A stretch of 43,771 nt of DNA, taken from positions 1 to 43,771 of the forward strand of contig CAZAOE010000008.1 in assembly GCA_964486685.1 (NCBI GenBank), in the 5' to 3' direction. This document shows positions 38,299 to 43,771 of the stretch, in pieces. This DNA is from JAIOTH01 sp964486685. GTDB lineage: Bacteria > Patescibacteriota > Patescibacteriia > UBA1558 > S5-K13. The notes beneath the pieces were generated by a model, which made no database searches, was not told where the DNA came from, and saw only the letters and a program-made list of their open reading frames with translations. Positions within the stretch are counted from its first letter, which is position 1. Every line of letters starts with the position of its first letter. The position numbers and the translations under genes are program-made.

Positions 38299-38783
38299 TT
38301 CTTTATATCAACACTAGTCAGAGGGAAAATATAGAATTCGCTATTATTAAAGATAGGGAAGTTTTTTTATTACAAAAAAATACAGGACTAAAACAATCCG
38401 AACAGGCGTTATTTTTATTAGATTCTTTTTTAAAAAAGAATAAAATCAAATTGAGTAATATTAGTAGAATAGTCGTTAATAGGGGACCAGGTTCATTTAC
38501 TGCAGTTCGTTTAGGAATTGTCTTGGCCAATACTTTAAGCTTTGCTTTAAATATTCCCGTAGTTGGCGTTGATAATTTAGAATTAAAAAATAAAGAGGAT
38601 TATTTAGGGTTAAGTAAATTAAAATTTGGCAAAGATTTTATAAAGCCATATTATGACCGCGAGCCGGATATTACGAAAAGTAAGAAGATAGTAAGCATTA
38701 AGCCCGCCTTCGCCAAGGCTTCCCCCTGCGCATCCGCTTCGGAGGACGGGTCGGCGAGGCAAGAAGTAAGGAGTAAGTATTAA
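38295..38783 (+). CDS. tsaB: tRNA threonylcarbamoyladenosine protein TsaB, repeat-derived tail
   Basis: A 162-residue member of the TsaB (YeaZ) family. TsaB partners TsaD and TsaE in making t6A at position 37 of tRNAs reading ANN codons. The start MILYINTS and the VNRGPGSFTAVRLGIVLANT segment (63-80) are the hallmark. The usual family length is about 220, so the C-terminal lobe is much reduced. From about residue 129 on (KSKKIVSIKPAFAKASPCAS and after) the sequence is read from a tandem/palindromic repeat and looks like non-native tail. No tsaD is seen nearby. A tRNA-Thr, a t6A substrate, is encoded at 10332. Confidence 0.85.
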   Translation: MILYINTSQRENIEFAIIKDREVFLLQKNTGLKQSEQALFLLDSFLKKNKIKLSNISRIVVNRGPGSFTAVRLGIVLANTLSFALNIPVVGVDNLELKNKEDYLGLSKLKFGKDFIKPYYDREPDITKSKKIVSIKPAFAKASPCASASEDGSARQEVRSKY

Positions 38784-38795
38784 GAAGTAAGGAGT
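38703..38795. repeat. palindrome and tandem repeat at the tsaB 3' end
   Basis: CCCGCCTTCGCCAAGGCTTC and GGACGGGTCGGCGAGGC form a compound palindrome (38703-38760). A direct repeat AAGAAGTAAGGAGTA follows at 38761-38775 and 38781-38795. The tsaB stop lies inside it. Confidence 0.75.
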
Positions 38796-38837
38796 AGGGA
38801 GTGCGAATTACGAATTAAATTTATAATTTTAGATTTA

Positions 38838-39644
38838 ATGCAAGTTGATTATTTATTAAAAAAAGGGACTAAAAAATTAAATGAGGATGCCGTCTTAATA
38901 GGCGATGATGTTTTTGGTGTTTTTGATGGAGCTTCTAGTTCAAATAGTTTGACCTATGAAGAAGAAAAGACTGGAGGTTTTTTGGCTTCTCATATAGCAA
39001 AAGAAGTTTTTCAAAAAAATGATTCGAATTTATGCAATTTATTTAAAAAAGCCAATAATCAATTAAGGTTGGAGATGAAAAATAGAAAAGTGAATTTGAA
39101 AAACAAAATAAATTTATGGGCCACCACACTTGCGGTTATAAAAATTAATTTTGATTCTTTTGATTGGATTCAAGTATCAGATAGTTTGATATTGATTATT
39201 TTCAAGGACAGTACTTATAAGCTTTTAGTTGATAATTATGATCATGATAAAGAAACTTTAGTTTTATGGAGAGAAATAGCTAAACAGAAAGAAAAAGACA
39301 TTAAGAGCAAATTAAAAAAAGAATTAGCTGCGAACAGGAAAAGGATGAATATTGATTATGGTGTTTTAGACGGAGAATTAGGGGCAATTAATTTTTCAAA
39401 ACAGGGAAACGAGAAATTAGAAAATGTTCGCCATATTCTTTTGTTTACCGATGGTTTGATAGTTCCCAAAGAAGATCCGCGGAAAAATGATAATTTTGAT
39501 AAATTAGTAGAGCTATTTTTAGATAAAGGTCTGGTGGGTTGGAGTAAATATATAAATGATTTAACAAAATTAGATCCTTATTGTTGGCGTTTTCCCCGAT
39601 TTAGTGATCGAGATGATCAAGCAGGAATAGCCATAACCTTATAA
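38838..39644 (+). CDS. PP2C-family (PPM) protein phosphatase
   Basis: A 268-residue metal-dependent Ser/Thr phosphatase. Typical motifs are N15-E-D17 (KLNEDAVL), FGVFDGASS (D30-G31), the ILLFTDGLIVPKED (T-D-G-L) segment and a final SDRDDQAGIAI (D-D). Together these give the four Asp of the dinuclear metal site. It probably counteracts a Ser/Thr kinase, none of which is in this window. It follows tsaB by 54 bases of repeat-rich DNA and is 11 bases before the HAD gene. The large protein at 35301 looks like a related but degenerate domain. Confidence 0.88.
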   Translation: MQVDYLLKKGTKKLNEDAVLIGDDVFGVFDGASSSNSLTYEEEKTGGFLASHIAKEVFQKNDSNLCNLFKKANNQLRLEMKNRKVNLKNKINLWATTLAVIKINFDSFDWIQVSDSLILIIFKDSTYKLLVDNYDHDKETLVLWREIAKQKEKDIKSKLKKELAANRKRMNIDYGVLDGELGAINFSKQGNEKLENVRHILLFTDGLIVPKEDPRKNDNFDKLVELFLDKGLVGWSKYINDLTKLDPYCWRFPRFSDRDDQAGIAITL

Positions 39645-39655
39645 ATTTAATTTAT

Positions 39656-40294
39656 ATGGACATCAAGGCAATTTTATTTGATTACGACGGAGTAATAGTG
39701 GATTCATTTCCAAGTGTTTTTGAAGTATATAAAAAAATATGCAATAAGTTTAATGTTGAATGCCCCCAAGAAATAGAACAATTTAGAAAAGCGTATGGCT
39801 ATAATTATAAAGAGTGTTTAAAAAATTTAGGGATAAAAGAGCAATACTTTAATCAAACCAGTGAAATATATAAAAACGAAATCGTGAAAGAAAATCATAA
39901 ACTATTTAATAATATAAAAAAGGTAATTATTAATTTAAGTAAAAAATATAAATTATTTTTAGTTTCAGCTTCATATAAACAAGAGGTGTTTGAAAAGCTA
40001 AGCAACTATAAGTTAATAGAATATTTTAAAAAAATTTATTGTGGAGCAGACCATAAAATTAAAAAAAGCGAGATTATAAAAAATATTTTAAAAGATAATA
40101 ATTTTACAAAAAAAGAAATTATTTCAATTGGTGATAGAACTATTGATTATAATATTGCTAAAAAGATTGGCTTAGATGATAACAATATTGTCATTGTAAG
40201 TTATGGCTGGGGATATGACAAAAAGAAGCTTAAGATAAAAAATATTGCCCATAATCCAGATGATATTTTAAAAATAATTAATAATTTAATATAA
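39656..40294 (+). CDS. HAD-superfamily hydrolase (phosphoglycolate phosphatase-like)
   Basis: A 212-residue hydrolase. Motif I is LFDYDGVIVDS with nucleophile D9 and D11, motif II is VSASYKQ (Ser), and motif III/IV is the Lys in KIKKSEI and IISIGDRTIDYNIAKKIG (G-D-x-x-x-D). The cap is of the helical (C1) type between motifs I and II, as in phosphoglycolate phosphatase/beta-phosphoglucomutase relatives. Substrate unknown. It overlaps the next gene by one base (TAATG), so translation is coupled. Confidence 0.85.
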   Translation: MDIKAILFDYDGVIVDSFPSVFEVYKKICNKFNVECPQEIEQFRKAYGYNYKECLKNLGIKEQYFNQTSEIYKNEIVKENHKLFNNIKKVIINLSKKYKLFLVSASYKQEVFEKLSNYKLIEYFKKIYCGADHKIKKSEIIKNILKDNNFTKKEIISIGDRTIDYNIAKKIGLDDNNIVIVSYGWGYDKKKLKIKNIAHNPDDILKIINNLI

Positions 40295-41568
40295 TGGTTG
40301 GTAATAAAACAAAGATAGCCGTAATTGGGGGCGGACCAGCGGGAATGATGTCTGCAATTCAAGCTTCTGATAAAAATTCAGAAGTCCTTTTGTTTGAAAA
40401 AAATTCAGGATTGGGTAAAAAATTATTAATCACCGGCAAGGGGAGATGTAATATTACAAATCAAGAACCAGATGTTAAAAAATTTATTCAAGCTTTTGGA
40501 AAAAATTCTAAGTTTTTATTTTCGGCTTTTGCTCAATTTTTTAATGAAGATTTATTAAATTTTTTTAGAAAAAAGGGTTTAGAGTTTAATCATGAAAGGG
40601 GAGGGCGAGTTTTTCCAAAAAGTGATTCTGCTCATGATGTTTTAGATATCTTAAAATCATATTTAAAAGAAGCTCAGGTTGAAATTCAAATAAATAAAGA
40701 ATTAAAGGATATTAGAGTTTTAAAAGATAAATTTATCCCATCACCAAATTCTAAATTTGATGAGGGATTTATTTTAAAGTTTCAAAGTTCAGAATTTATA
40801 GCTGATAAAGTTATTATTGCCACTGGTGGAAAATCTTATCCAGGAACTGGATCCAGTGGAGAGATTTTTGAAATTATTAAAAAATTGGGACATAAAGTTA
40901 TAGAGCTTAAACCATCTTTAGTGCCTATTTTAGTTAAAGAGGACCGGATAAATGATTTAGAGGGTTTGTCTTTGAAAAATGTAGAGGCCAAAATTATTAA
41001 AAATAGTAAAATAATAGAATCTCGTTTTGGAGAAATGCTTTTTACGGACCGAGGAGTGTCAGGTCCAATTATTTTATCTTTAAGTAAATATATTTGTCGA
41101 GAAGATTTTTTTAATTTGTTTTTATCTATTGACCTAAAGCCAGTTTTAAATTCAGAACAATTAACGCAACGGATTAGAAGGGAAATGAATGAGCAGAATA
41201 TTATTTATAAAAATTTGTTAAAATTGCTTTTGCCCAGCAAATTGATTCCAATATTTTTAAAATTAGGCGACATAGATGAGGACAAAAAAATTAAACACTT
41301 AAATAAAAAAGAAATAAATAATTTAATTGATTTATTAAAAAATTTTAGATTTACAATATTTGGTTTGGATGATTTTTTCCAGGCAATTATTACTTCCGGA
41401 GGAGTTGACATAAAACAAATTAATCCCCAGACCATGGAATCTAAATTAATTCCAGGCTTATTTTTTGCCGGTGAGGTCATTGATTTGGATGCTGAAACCG
41501 GTGGTTATAATTTACAAGCAGCTTTTTCTACTGGCTATGTGGCTGGAAGGTCAGTTGTTAGTAATTAG
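40294..41568 (+). CDS. FAD-dependent oxidoreductase of the HI0933/BaiN family
   Basis: A 424-residue flavoprotein. The Rossmann FAD loop is AVIGGGPAGMMSAI (12-17 for the glycines), followed by LLITGKGRCNITN, the family-specific motif G-K/S-G-R-C-N-x-T-N. GVSGPIILSLS, GGVDIKQINPQTMESKLIPG and the C-terminal ETGGYNLQAAFSTGYVAG are also typical. The family is widespread; its physiological substrate is not well defined. It follows the HAD gene without a gap and precedes the nitroreductase by 53 bases. Confidence 0.92.
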   Translation: MVGNKTKIAVIGGGPAGMMSAIQASDKNSEVLLFEKNSGLGKKLLITGKGRCNITNQEPDVKKFIQAFGKNSKFLFSAFAQFFNEDLLNFFRKKGLEFNHERGGRVFPKSDSAHDVLDILKSYLKEAQVEIQINKELKDIRVLKDKFIPSPNSKFDEGFILKFQSSEFIADKVIIATGGKSYPGTGSSGEIFEIIKKLGHKVIELKPSLVPILVKEDRINDLEGLSLKNVEAKIIKNSKIIESRFGEMLFTDRGVSGPIILSLSKYICREDFFNLFLSIDLKPVLNSEQLTQRIRREMNEQNIIYKNLLKLLLPSKLIPIFLKLGDIDEDKKIKHLNKKEINNLIDLLKNFRFTIFGLDDFFQAIITSGGVDIKQINPQTMESKLIPGLFFAGEVIDLDAETGGYNLQAAFSTGYVAGRSVVSN

Positions 41569-41621
41569 TCAATAGACAATAGATGATAGTAATTTGATTT
41601 TTTATTTTTAATTAAAATTTT

Positions 41622-42146
41622 ATGGACGTAAAACAAGCTATTCAAACAAGACGTAGCATTAGGCAATACAAGGTAGATGAAGTTGCTGATGATTTAATTC
41701 AGGAAATTTTAGAAGCAGGTCGTTTGGCGCCAACTGGTAGAAATACTCAACCGCAAAAGTTTTATATTATTAAGAGTGAGGAAGATAAACAAAAATTAAA
41801 AGAAAAAAATATTTTTAAACAAGATTTTGTTTATCAGTCGCCAGTAATTATTATTTGTTGTGCAGATTTGGATTTTTACAATGAGAGTTATGGACCAGTG
41901 AGTCAGGCAGATGCTAATTTAAAAGCTTCGCGGGATATGGGTATTGTTTCTGCCTTTATGATTTTACAAGCCACAGAATTGGGTCTAGGTTCTTGTTATA
42001 TCGGCTCTATGGAAAAAGAAAAAATAAAACAGGTTTTAAATTTACCTGCTAATTATTTTATACCTTATGCTATTGTTTTTGGTTATCCTGACGAAGAACC
42101 CAAAAAGAGAATTCGTAAAAATTTAGAAGATTTTATTTTAAAATAA
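41622..42146 (+). CDS. nitroreductase-family FMN oxidoreductase
   Basis: A 174-residue flavoprotein. MDVKQAIQTRRSIRQYK is the classic N-terminus (R-R-S-I-R-x-y), then APTGRNTQPQKFYII for the FMN site (A-P-S-a-x-N-x-Q-P), and FMILQATELGLGSCYIGSME for the second FMN segment. FGYPDEEPKK is the typical C-terminal signal. It reduces quinones, flavins or nitro compounds with NAD(P)H; the substrate is unknown. Homodimer expected. A bidirectional hairpin follows at 42161. Confidence 0.92.
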   Translation: MDVKQAIQTRRSIRQYKVDEVADDLIQEILEAGRLAPTGRNTQPQKFYIIKSEEDKQKLKEKNIFKQDFVYQSPVIIICCADLDFYNESYGPVSQADANLKASRDMGIVSAFMILQATELGLGSCYIGSMEKEKIKQVLNLPANYFIPYAIVFGYPDEEPKKRIRKNLEDFILK

Positions 42147-42310
42147 TTTTTAAATAAAAGAAAAAAATCAGAACGTATCTGGTTTTTTTTATGAATATTA
42201 TTTTTTCCCATTCTCAAATCAGGATGTACTGTTTCTGGAGCTGGTGATTTGGGTTTTCTTCCATCTCCATGAAGATGGATTTTTTTATTTTTTTCTTTTT
42301 TAGCATTCAT
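42083..42310 (-). CDS. possible small basic protein
   Basis: A 75-codon frame on the minus strand reading MNAKKEKNKKIHLHGDGRKP and then KSPAPETVHPDLRMGKN. An AAGGAG Shine-Dalgarno lies six bases before the ATG. A TTGACT-16-TAAAAT promoter (42399-42394, 42377-42372) sits upstream. The first 54 residues look plausible. The last 20 or so overlap the end of the nitroreductase gene and run through a terminator hairpin, so the real product may be shorter or the signals may serve an RNA. No family recognised. Confidence 0.4.
   Translation of the reverse strand: MNAKKEKNKKIHLHGDGRKPKSPAPETVHPDLRMGKNNIHKKNQIRSDFFLLFKNYFKIKSSKFLRILFLGSSSG
42161..42190. terminator. terminator between nitroreductase and the minus-strand unit
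   Basis: TCAGA-acgta-TCTGG extended by A-T pairs, with A run before and T run after. Confidence 0.6.
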
Positions 42311-42390
42311 TTTTTTCTCCTTGCTATCAGAAGCCTTGTGCGTAGGACGGCTAATGTTTTATTTTCAAATTATTTTATCATAATAAAAAA

Positions 42391-43068
42391 TTAAGTCAAG
42401 CTTTGAGGTCTGATTATTTTATATTTTCCTAAAGCTAAACCACCAAGTTCTAATTTTCCAATTTGAATTCTTTTCAAATTATAGATTCCAGAACCAACGG
42501 CTTGAATCATTAATCTAATTTGTCTTTTTCGTCCTTCAAGTATAGTAATATTTAATTTCATTTTACTTATTTCCTTGACCTGGGCGGGGAGTGTTTTTTT
42601 GTTTTCAATCATAATTCCATCTCGTAATTTTTGAATTTGATTTTGATTTAAGGGTTTATTGAGAATAACTTCATAGGTTTTGGGTAGTTTATATCTAGGA
42701 TGAGTAATTTGATTGGCCCAATCACCATCATTAGTTAAAAGCAAAAGTCCTTCAGAATTTAGATCTAAGCGTCCAACATATTTTAAGTGTTGGTATTTTT
42801 TAGGAAGTAATTTATAAATAGTATCTCTTTGGTGGGTGTCTTTTTTAGTAACCAAAATCCCTTGGGGTTTGTTTAAAGCTAAATAAATTTTTTCTTGACT
42901 TGGTTTAATGATTTGATTTTGGAATTTTACAATATCTTGGTCAGTAATTTGAGTTCCAAGATTAGTACAAATTTTTCCATTGACTATAATTTGGCCATTT
43001 TTAACAAACTCTTCAACTTTGCGTCGAGAGCCCAGATTGCATTGTGCTAAAAATTTATTGATTCGCAT
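42391..43068 (-). CDS. RsuA/RluB-family rRNA pseudouridine synthase
   Basis: A 225-residue enzyme that isomerises a uridine in rRNA. An S4 RNA-binding domain is at the N-terminus (MRINKFLAQCNLGSRRKVEE, then FVKNGQIIVNGK), followed by the catalytic domain with GRLDLNSEGLLLLTNDGD (catalytic Asp in G-R-L-D) and the C-terminal LEGRKRQIRLMIQAVG, the typical R-x-R-Q-I-R-x-M. Whether it acts on 16S (RsuA) or 23S (RluB) rRNA cannot be told. The ATG at 43068 lies next to an ATACGAAT-rich region. Confidence 0.92.
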   Translation of the reverse strand: MRINKFLAQCNLGSRRKVEEFVKNGQIIVNGKICTNLGTQITDQDIVKFQNQIIKPSQEKIYLALNKPQGILVTKKDTHQRDTIYKLLPKKYQHLKYVGRLDLNSEGLLLLTNDGDWANQITHPRYKLPKTYEVILNKPLNQNQIQKLRDGIMIENKKTLPAQVKEISKMKLNITILEGRKRQIRLMIQAVGSGIYNLKRIQIGKLELGGLALGKYKIIRPQSLT

Positions 43069-43158
43069 ATACGAATATTATAATGCTAATATACTAATTA
43101 TACTAATAATACAAATATTATACGAATGGTTTAGATTCAAAATTCAAAATTGTTTTAG

Positions 43159-43167
43159 TTATCCACA
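43159..43167 (+). promoter_or_regulatory. DnaA-box-like site upstream of yerC
   Basis: A perfect TTATCCACA, seven bases before the -35 of the next promoter. Being single, it does not make an origin, but DnaA control of the gene is possible. Confidence 0.5.
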
Positions 43168-43174
43168 GGTGTGC

Positions 43175-43202
43175 TTGACAAATATTTTTAATAAGTTATA
43201 CT
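43175..43202 (+). promoter_or_regulatory. promoter of the YerC-like gene
   Basis: TTGACA (43175-43180), 16-base spacer, TATACT (43197-43202); predicted leader about 34 bases. Identical boxes and spacing to the rpmA and rplJ promoters. Confidence 0.75.
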
Positions 43203-43242
43203 TTAGTTAGATAAAGTGGTTTAGTTAAGTAAAGTAATATTT

Positions 43243-43536
43243 ATGAATAAAAACACAAAAAATTTATATCAAACCATTTTGGGTTTAAAAAACATAAATG
43301 AAGCCCAGAAGTTTTTTCGTGACCTGTTAACTGAACAGGAAATTTTAGAATTTTCTAAAAGATGGCAAGTAGCTCAAATGTTGGCTGATAAGGTTTCTTA
43401 TTCTGTGATTGAAAAAAAAACAGGTTTAAGTTCTACTACTGTCGCTCGAATTTCTAAATGGTTAGATCAGGGTAAGGGTGGTTATAAATTAATGCTTAAA
43501 AGATTAGATGCTCATCATGGAAATGACCTCGGGTAA
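43243..43536 (+). CDS. TrpR-like DNA-binding protein (YerC/YecD family)
   Basis: A 97-residue helical protein of the TrpR/YerC superfamily. It shows FFRDLLTEQEILEFSKRWQV (the L-T-x-x-E-x-x-x-l-x-x-R pattern) and SYSVIEKKTGLSSTTVARIS, which is the helix-turn-helix, with the family signature S-x-x-T-V-A-R-I-S/N. TrpR itself needs tryptophan; this group is small and its ligands are not known. It is a single-gene unit with its own promoter and terminator. Confidence 0.88.
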   Translation: MNKNTKNLYQTILGLKNINEAQKFFRDLLTEQEILEFSKRWQVAQMLADKVSYSVIEKKTGLSSTTVARISKWLDQGKGGYKLMLKRLDAHHGNDLG

Positions 43537-43569
43537 ATAGCTGCAATCATTTTTACTTTGAGGTCAAAT

Positions 43570-43591
43570 ATCGCTAATAAAGCGATTTTTT
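43570..43591 (+). terminator. terminator after the YerC-like gene
   Basis: ATCGCT-aataa-AGCGAT followed by TTTTTT. A further pair GACCTC / GAGGTC (43525-43530, 43560-43565) lies upstream. Confidence 0.8.
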
Positions 43592-43618
43592 GTTTATAGG
43601 TAAAGAAAATTTTATTAT

Positions 43619-43694
43619 GGTGCCCATCGTATAATGGCTAATATGCGAGATTGTGATTCTCGTGATACGGGTTCGATTCCCGTTGGGCGCCCCA
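43619..43694 (+). tRNA. tRNA-His (anticodon GTG)
   Basis: Acceptor GTGCCCA / TGGGCGC, anticodon stem CGAGA / TCTCG with loop TTGTGAT (GTG at 43653-43655), T arm ACGGG-TTCGATT-CCCGT. The extra 5' G (G-1, 43619) opposite the discriminator C, which histidyl-tRNA synthetase recognises, is encoded, as is CCA (43692-43694). Confidence 0.95.
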
Positions 43695-43771
43695 ACTAAA
43701 TTTTTTATTAAAAATAAAAATATACCTATAAATTAAGTCAATCCCTTTTTAAACAAAGCATTATTAAATAA

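Noticed and set aside
43159..43167. Replication origin
   Set aside because: Only one perfect DnaA box is present and neither dnaA nor dnaN is nearby.

Overview
ORGANISM. The window is a low-GC bacterial chromosome segment that reads like a member of the Candidate Phyla Radiation (Patescibacteria, most likely Parcubacteria-like). The pointers are a DUF4012 envelope protein, divergent compact Mur/Fts proteins, short proteins with overlapping starts, few Shine-Dalgarno sites, and a short IscU-Nfu-IscS set. TGA is used as a normal stop (murD, ftsW and the 8461 gene end in it), so this is the standard code and not the recoded Gracilibacteria/SR1 code. Family names come from motifs I can see; no database search was possible. 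LAYOUT. 1-406: gene-free, several palindromes. 407-5695: DUF4012 protein, membrane protein, lipid II flippase murJ. 5862-8820: lepA, preceded by a broken copy of its own 5' end, a 31-residue membrane protein, a PH-like membrane protein and an unknown protein. 8959-12350: FtsB/DivIC-like protein, PpiC-type isomerase, tRNA-Thr(CGT), ftsE, ftsX. 12478-12771: rpmA on the minus strand. 12870-18290: an island of six genes (two tandem MoaA-like radical SAM enzymes, a DUF2064-NUDIX fusion, a CYTH protein, a GreA-like protein, an unknown protein) bounded by two copies of an identical 24-base promoter block. 18406-20394: iscU, nfu, iscS. 20398-28487: a dcw-type cluster (mraY, murD, ftsW, murG, murC, murB). 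28550-29786 (minus): a PRPP-synthetase-like gene split by one base in an A7 run. 29925-35215: hpf, secA (followed by an orphan copy of its own 3' end), L10 leader RNA, rplJ, rplL. 35301-37520 (minus): large membrane protein. 37717-42146: wHTH protein, tsaB, PP2C phosphatase, HAD hydrolase, BaiN-like flavoprotein, nitroreductase. 42310-42083 and 43068-42391 (minus): a possible small protein and an RsuA/RluB pseudouridine synthase. 43243-43694: YerC-like regulator and tRNA-His. HOW IT WORKS TOGETHER. Most genes serve envelope synthesis and division (lipid II synthesis and flipping, FtsEX, FtsW, SecA), translation, and Fe-S assembly. The Fe-S operon sits directly beside the radical SAM island, whose enzymes need such clusters. 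MOST NOTABLE. (1) Short palindromic elements are scattered through the window and sit at or inside genes: lepA 5' end, secA 3' end, murC stop, tsaB tail, rplL and DUF4012 coding sequence, tRNA-Thr CCA end, and the variable stem of the L10 leader. At lepA and secA the original gene end survives as an orphan next to an intact, diverged replacement. (2) The radical SAM / DUF2064-NUDIX / CYTH operon looks like an undescribed small-molecule or modification pathway. (3) Several genes have a -10 box 6 to 9 bases before ATG, so their mRNAs should be leaderless or nearly so.
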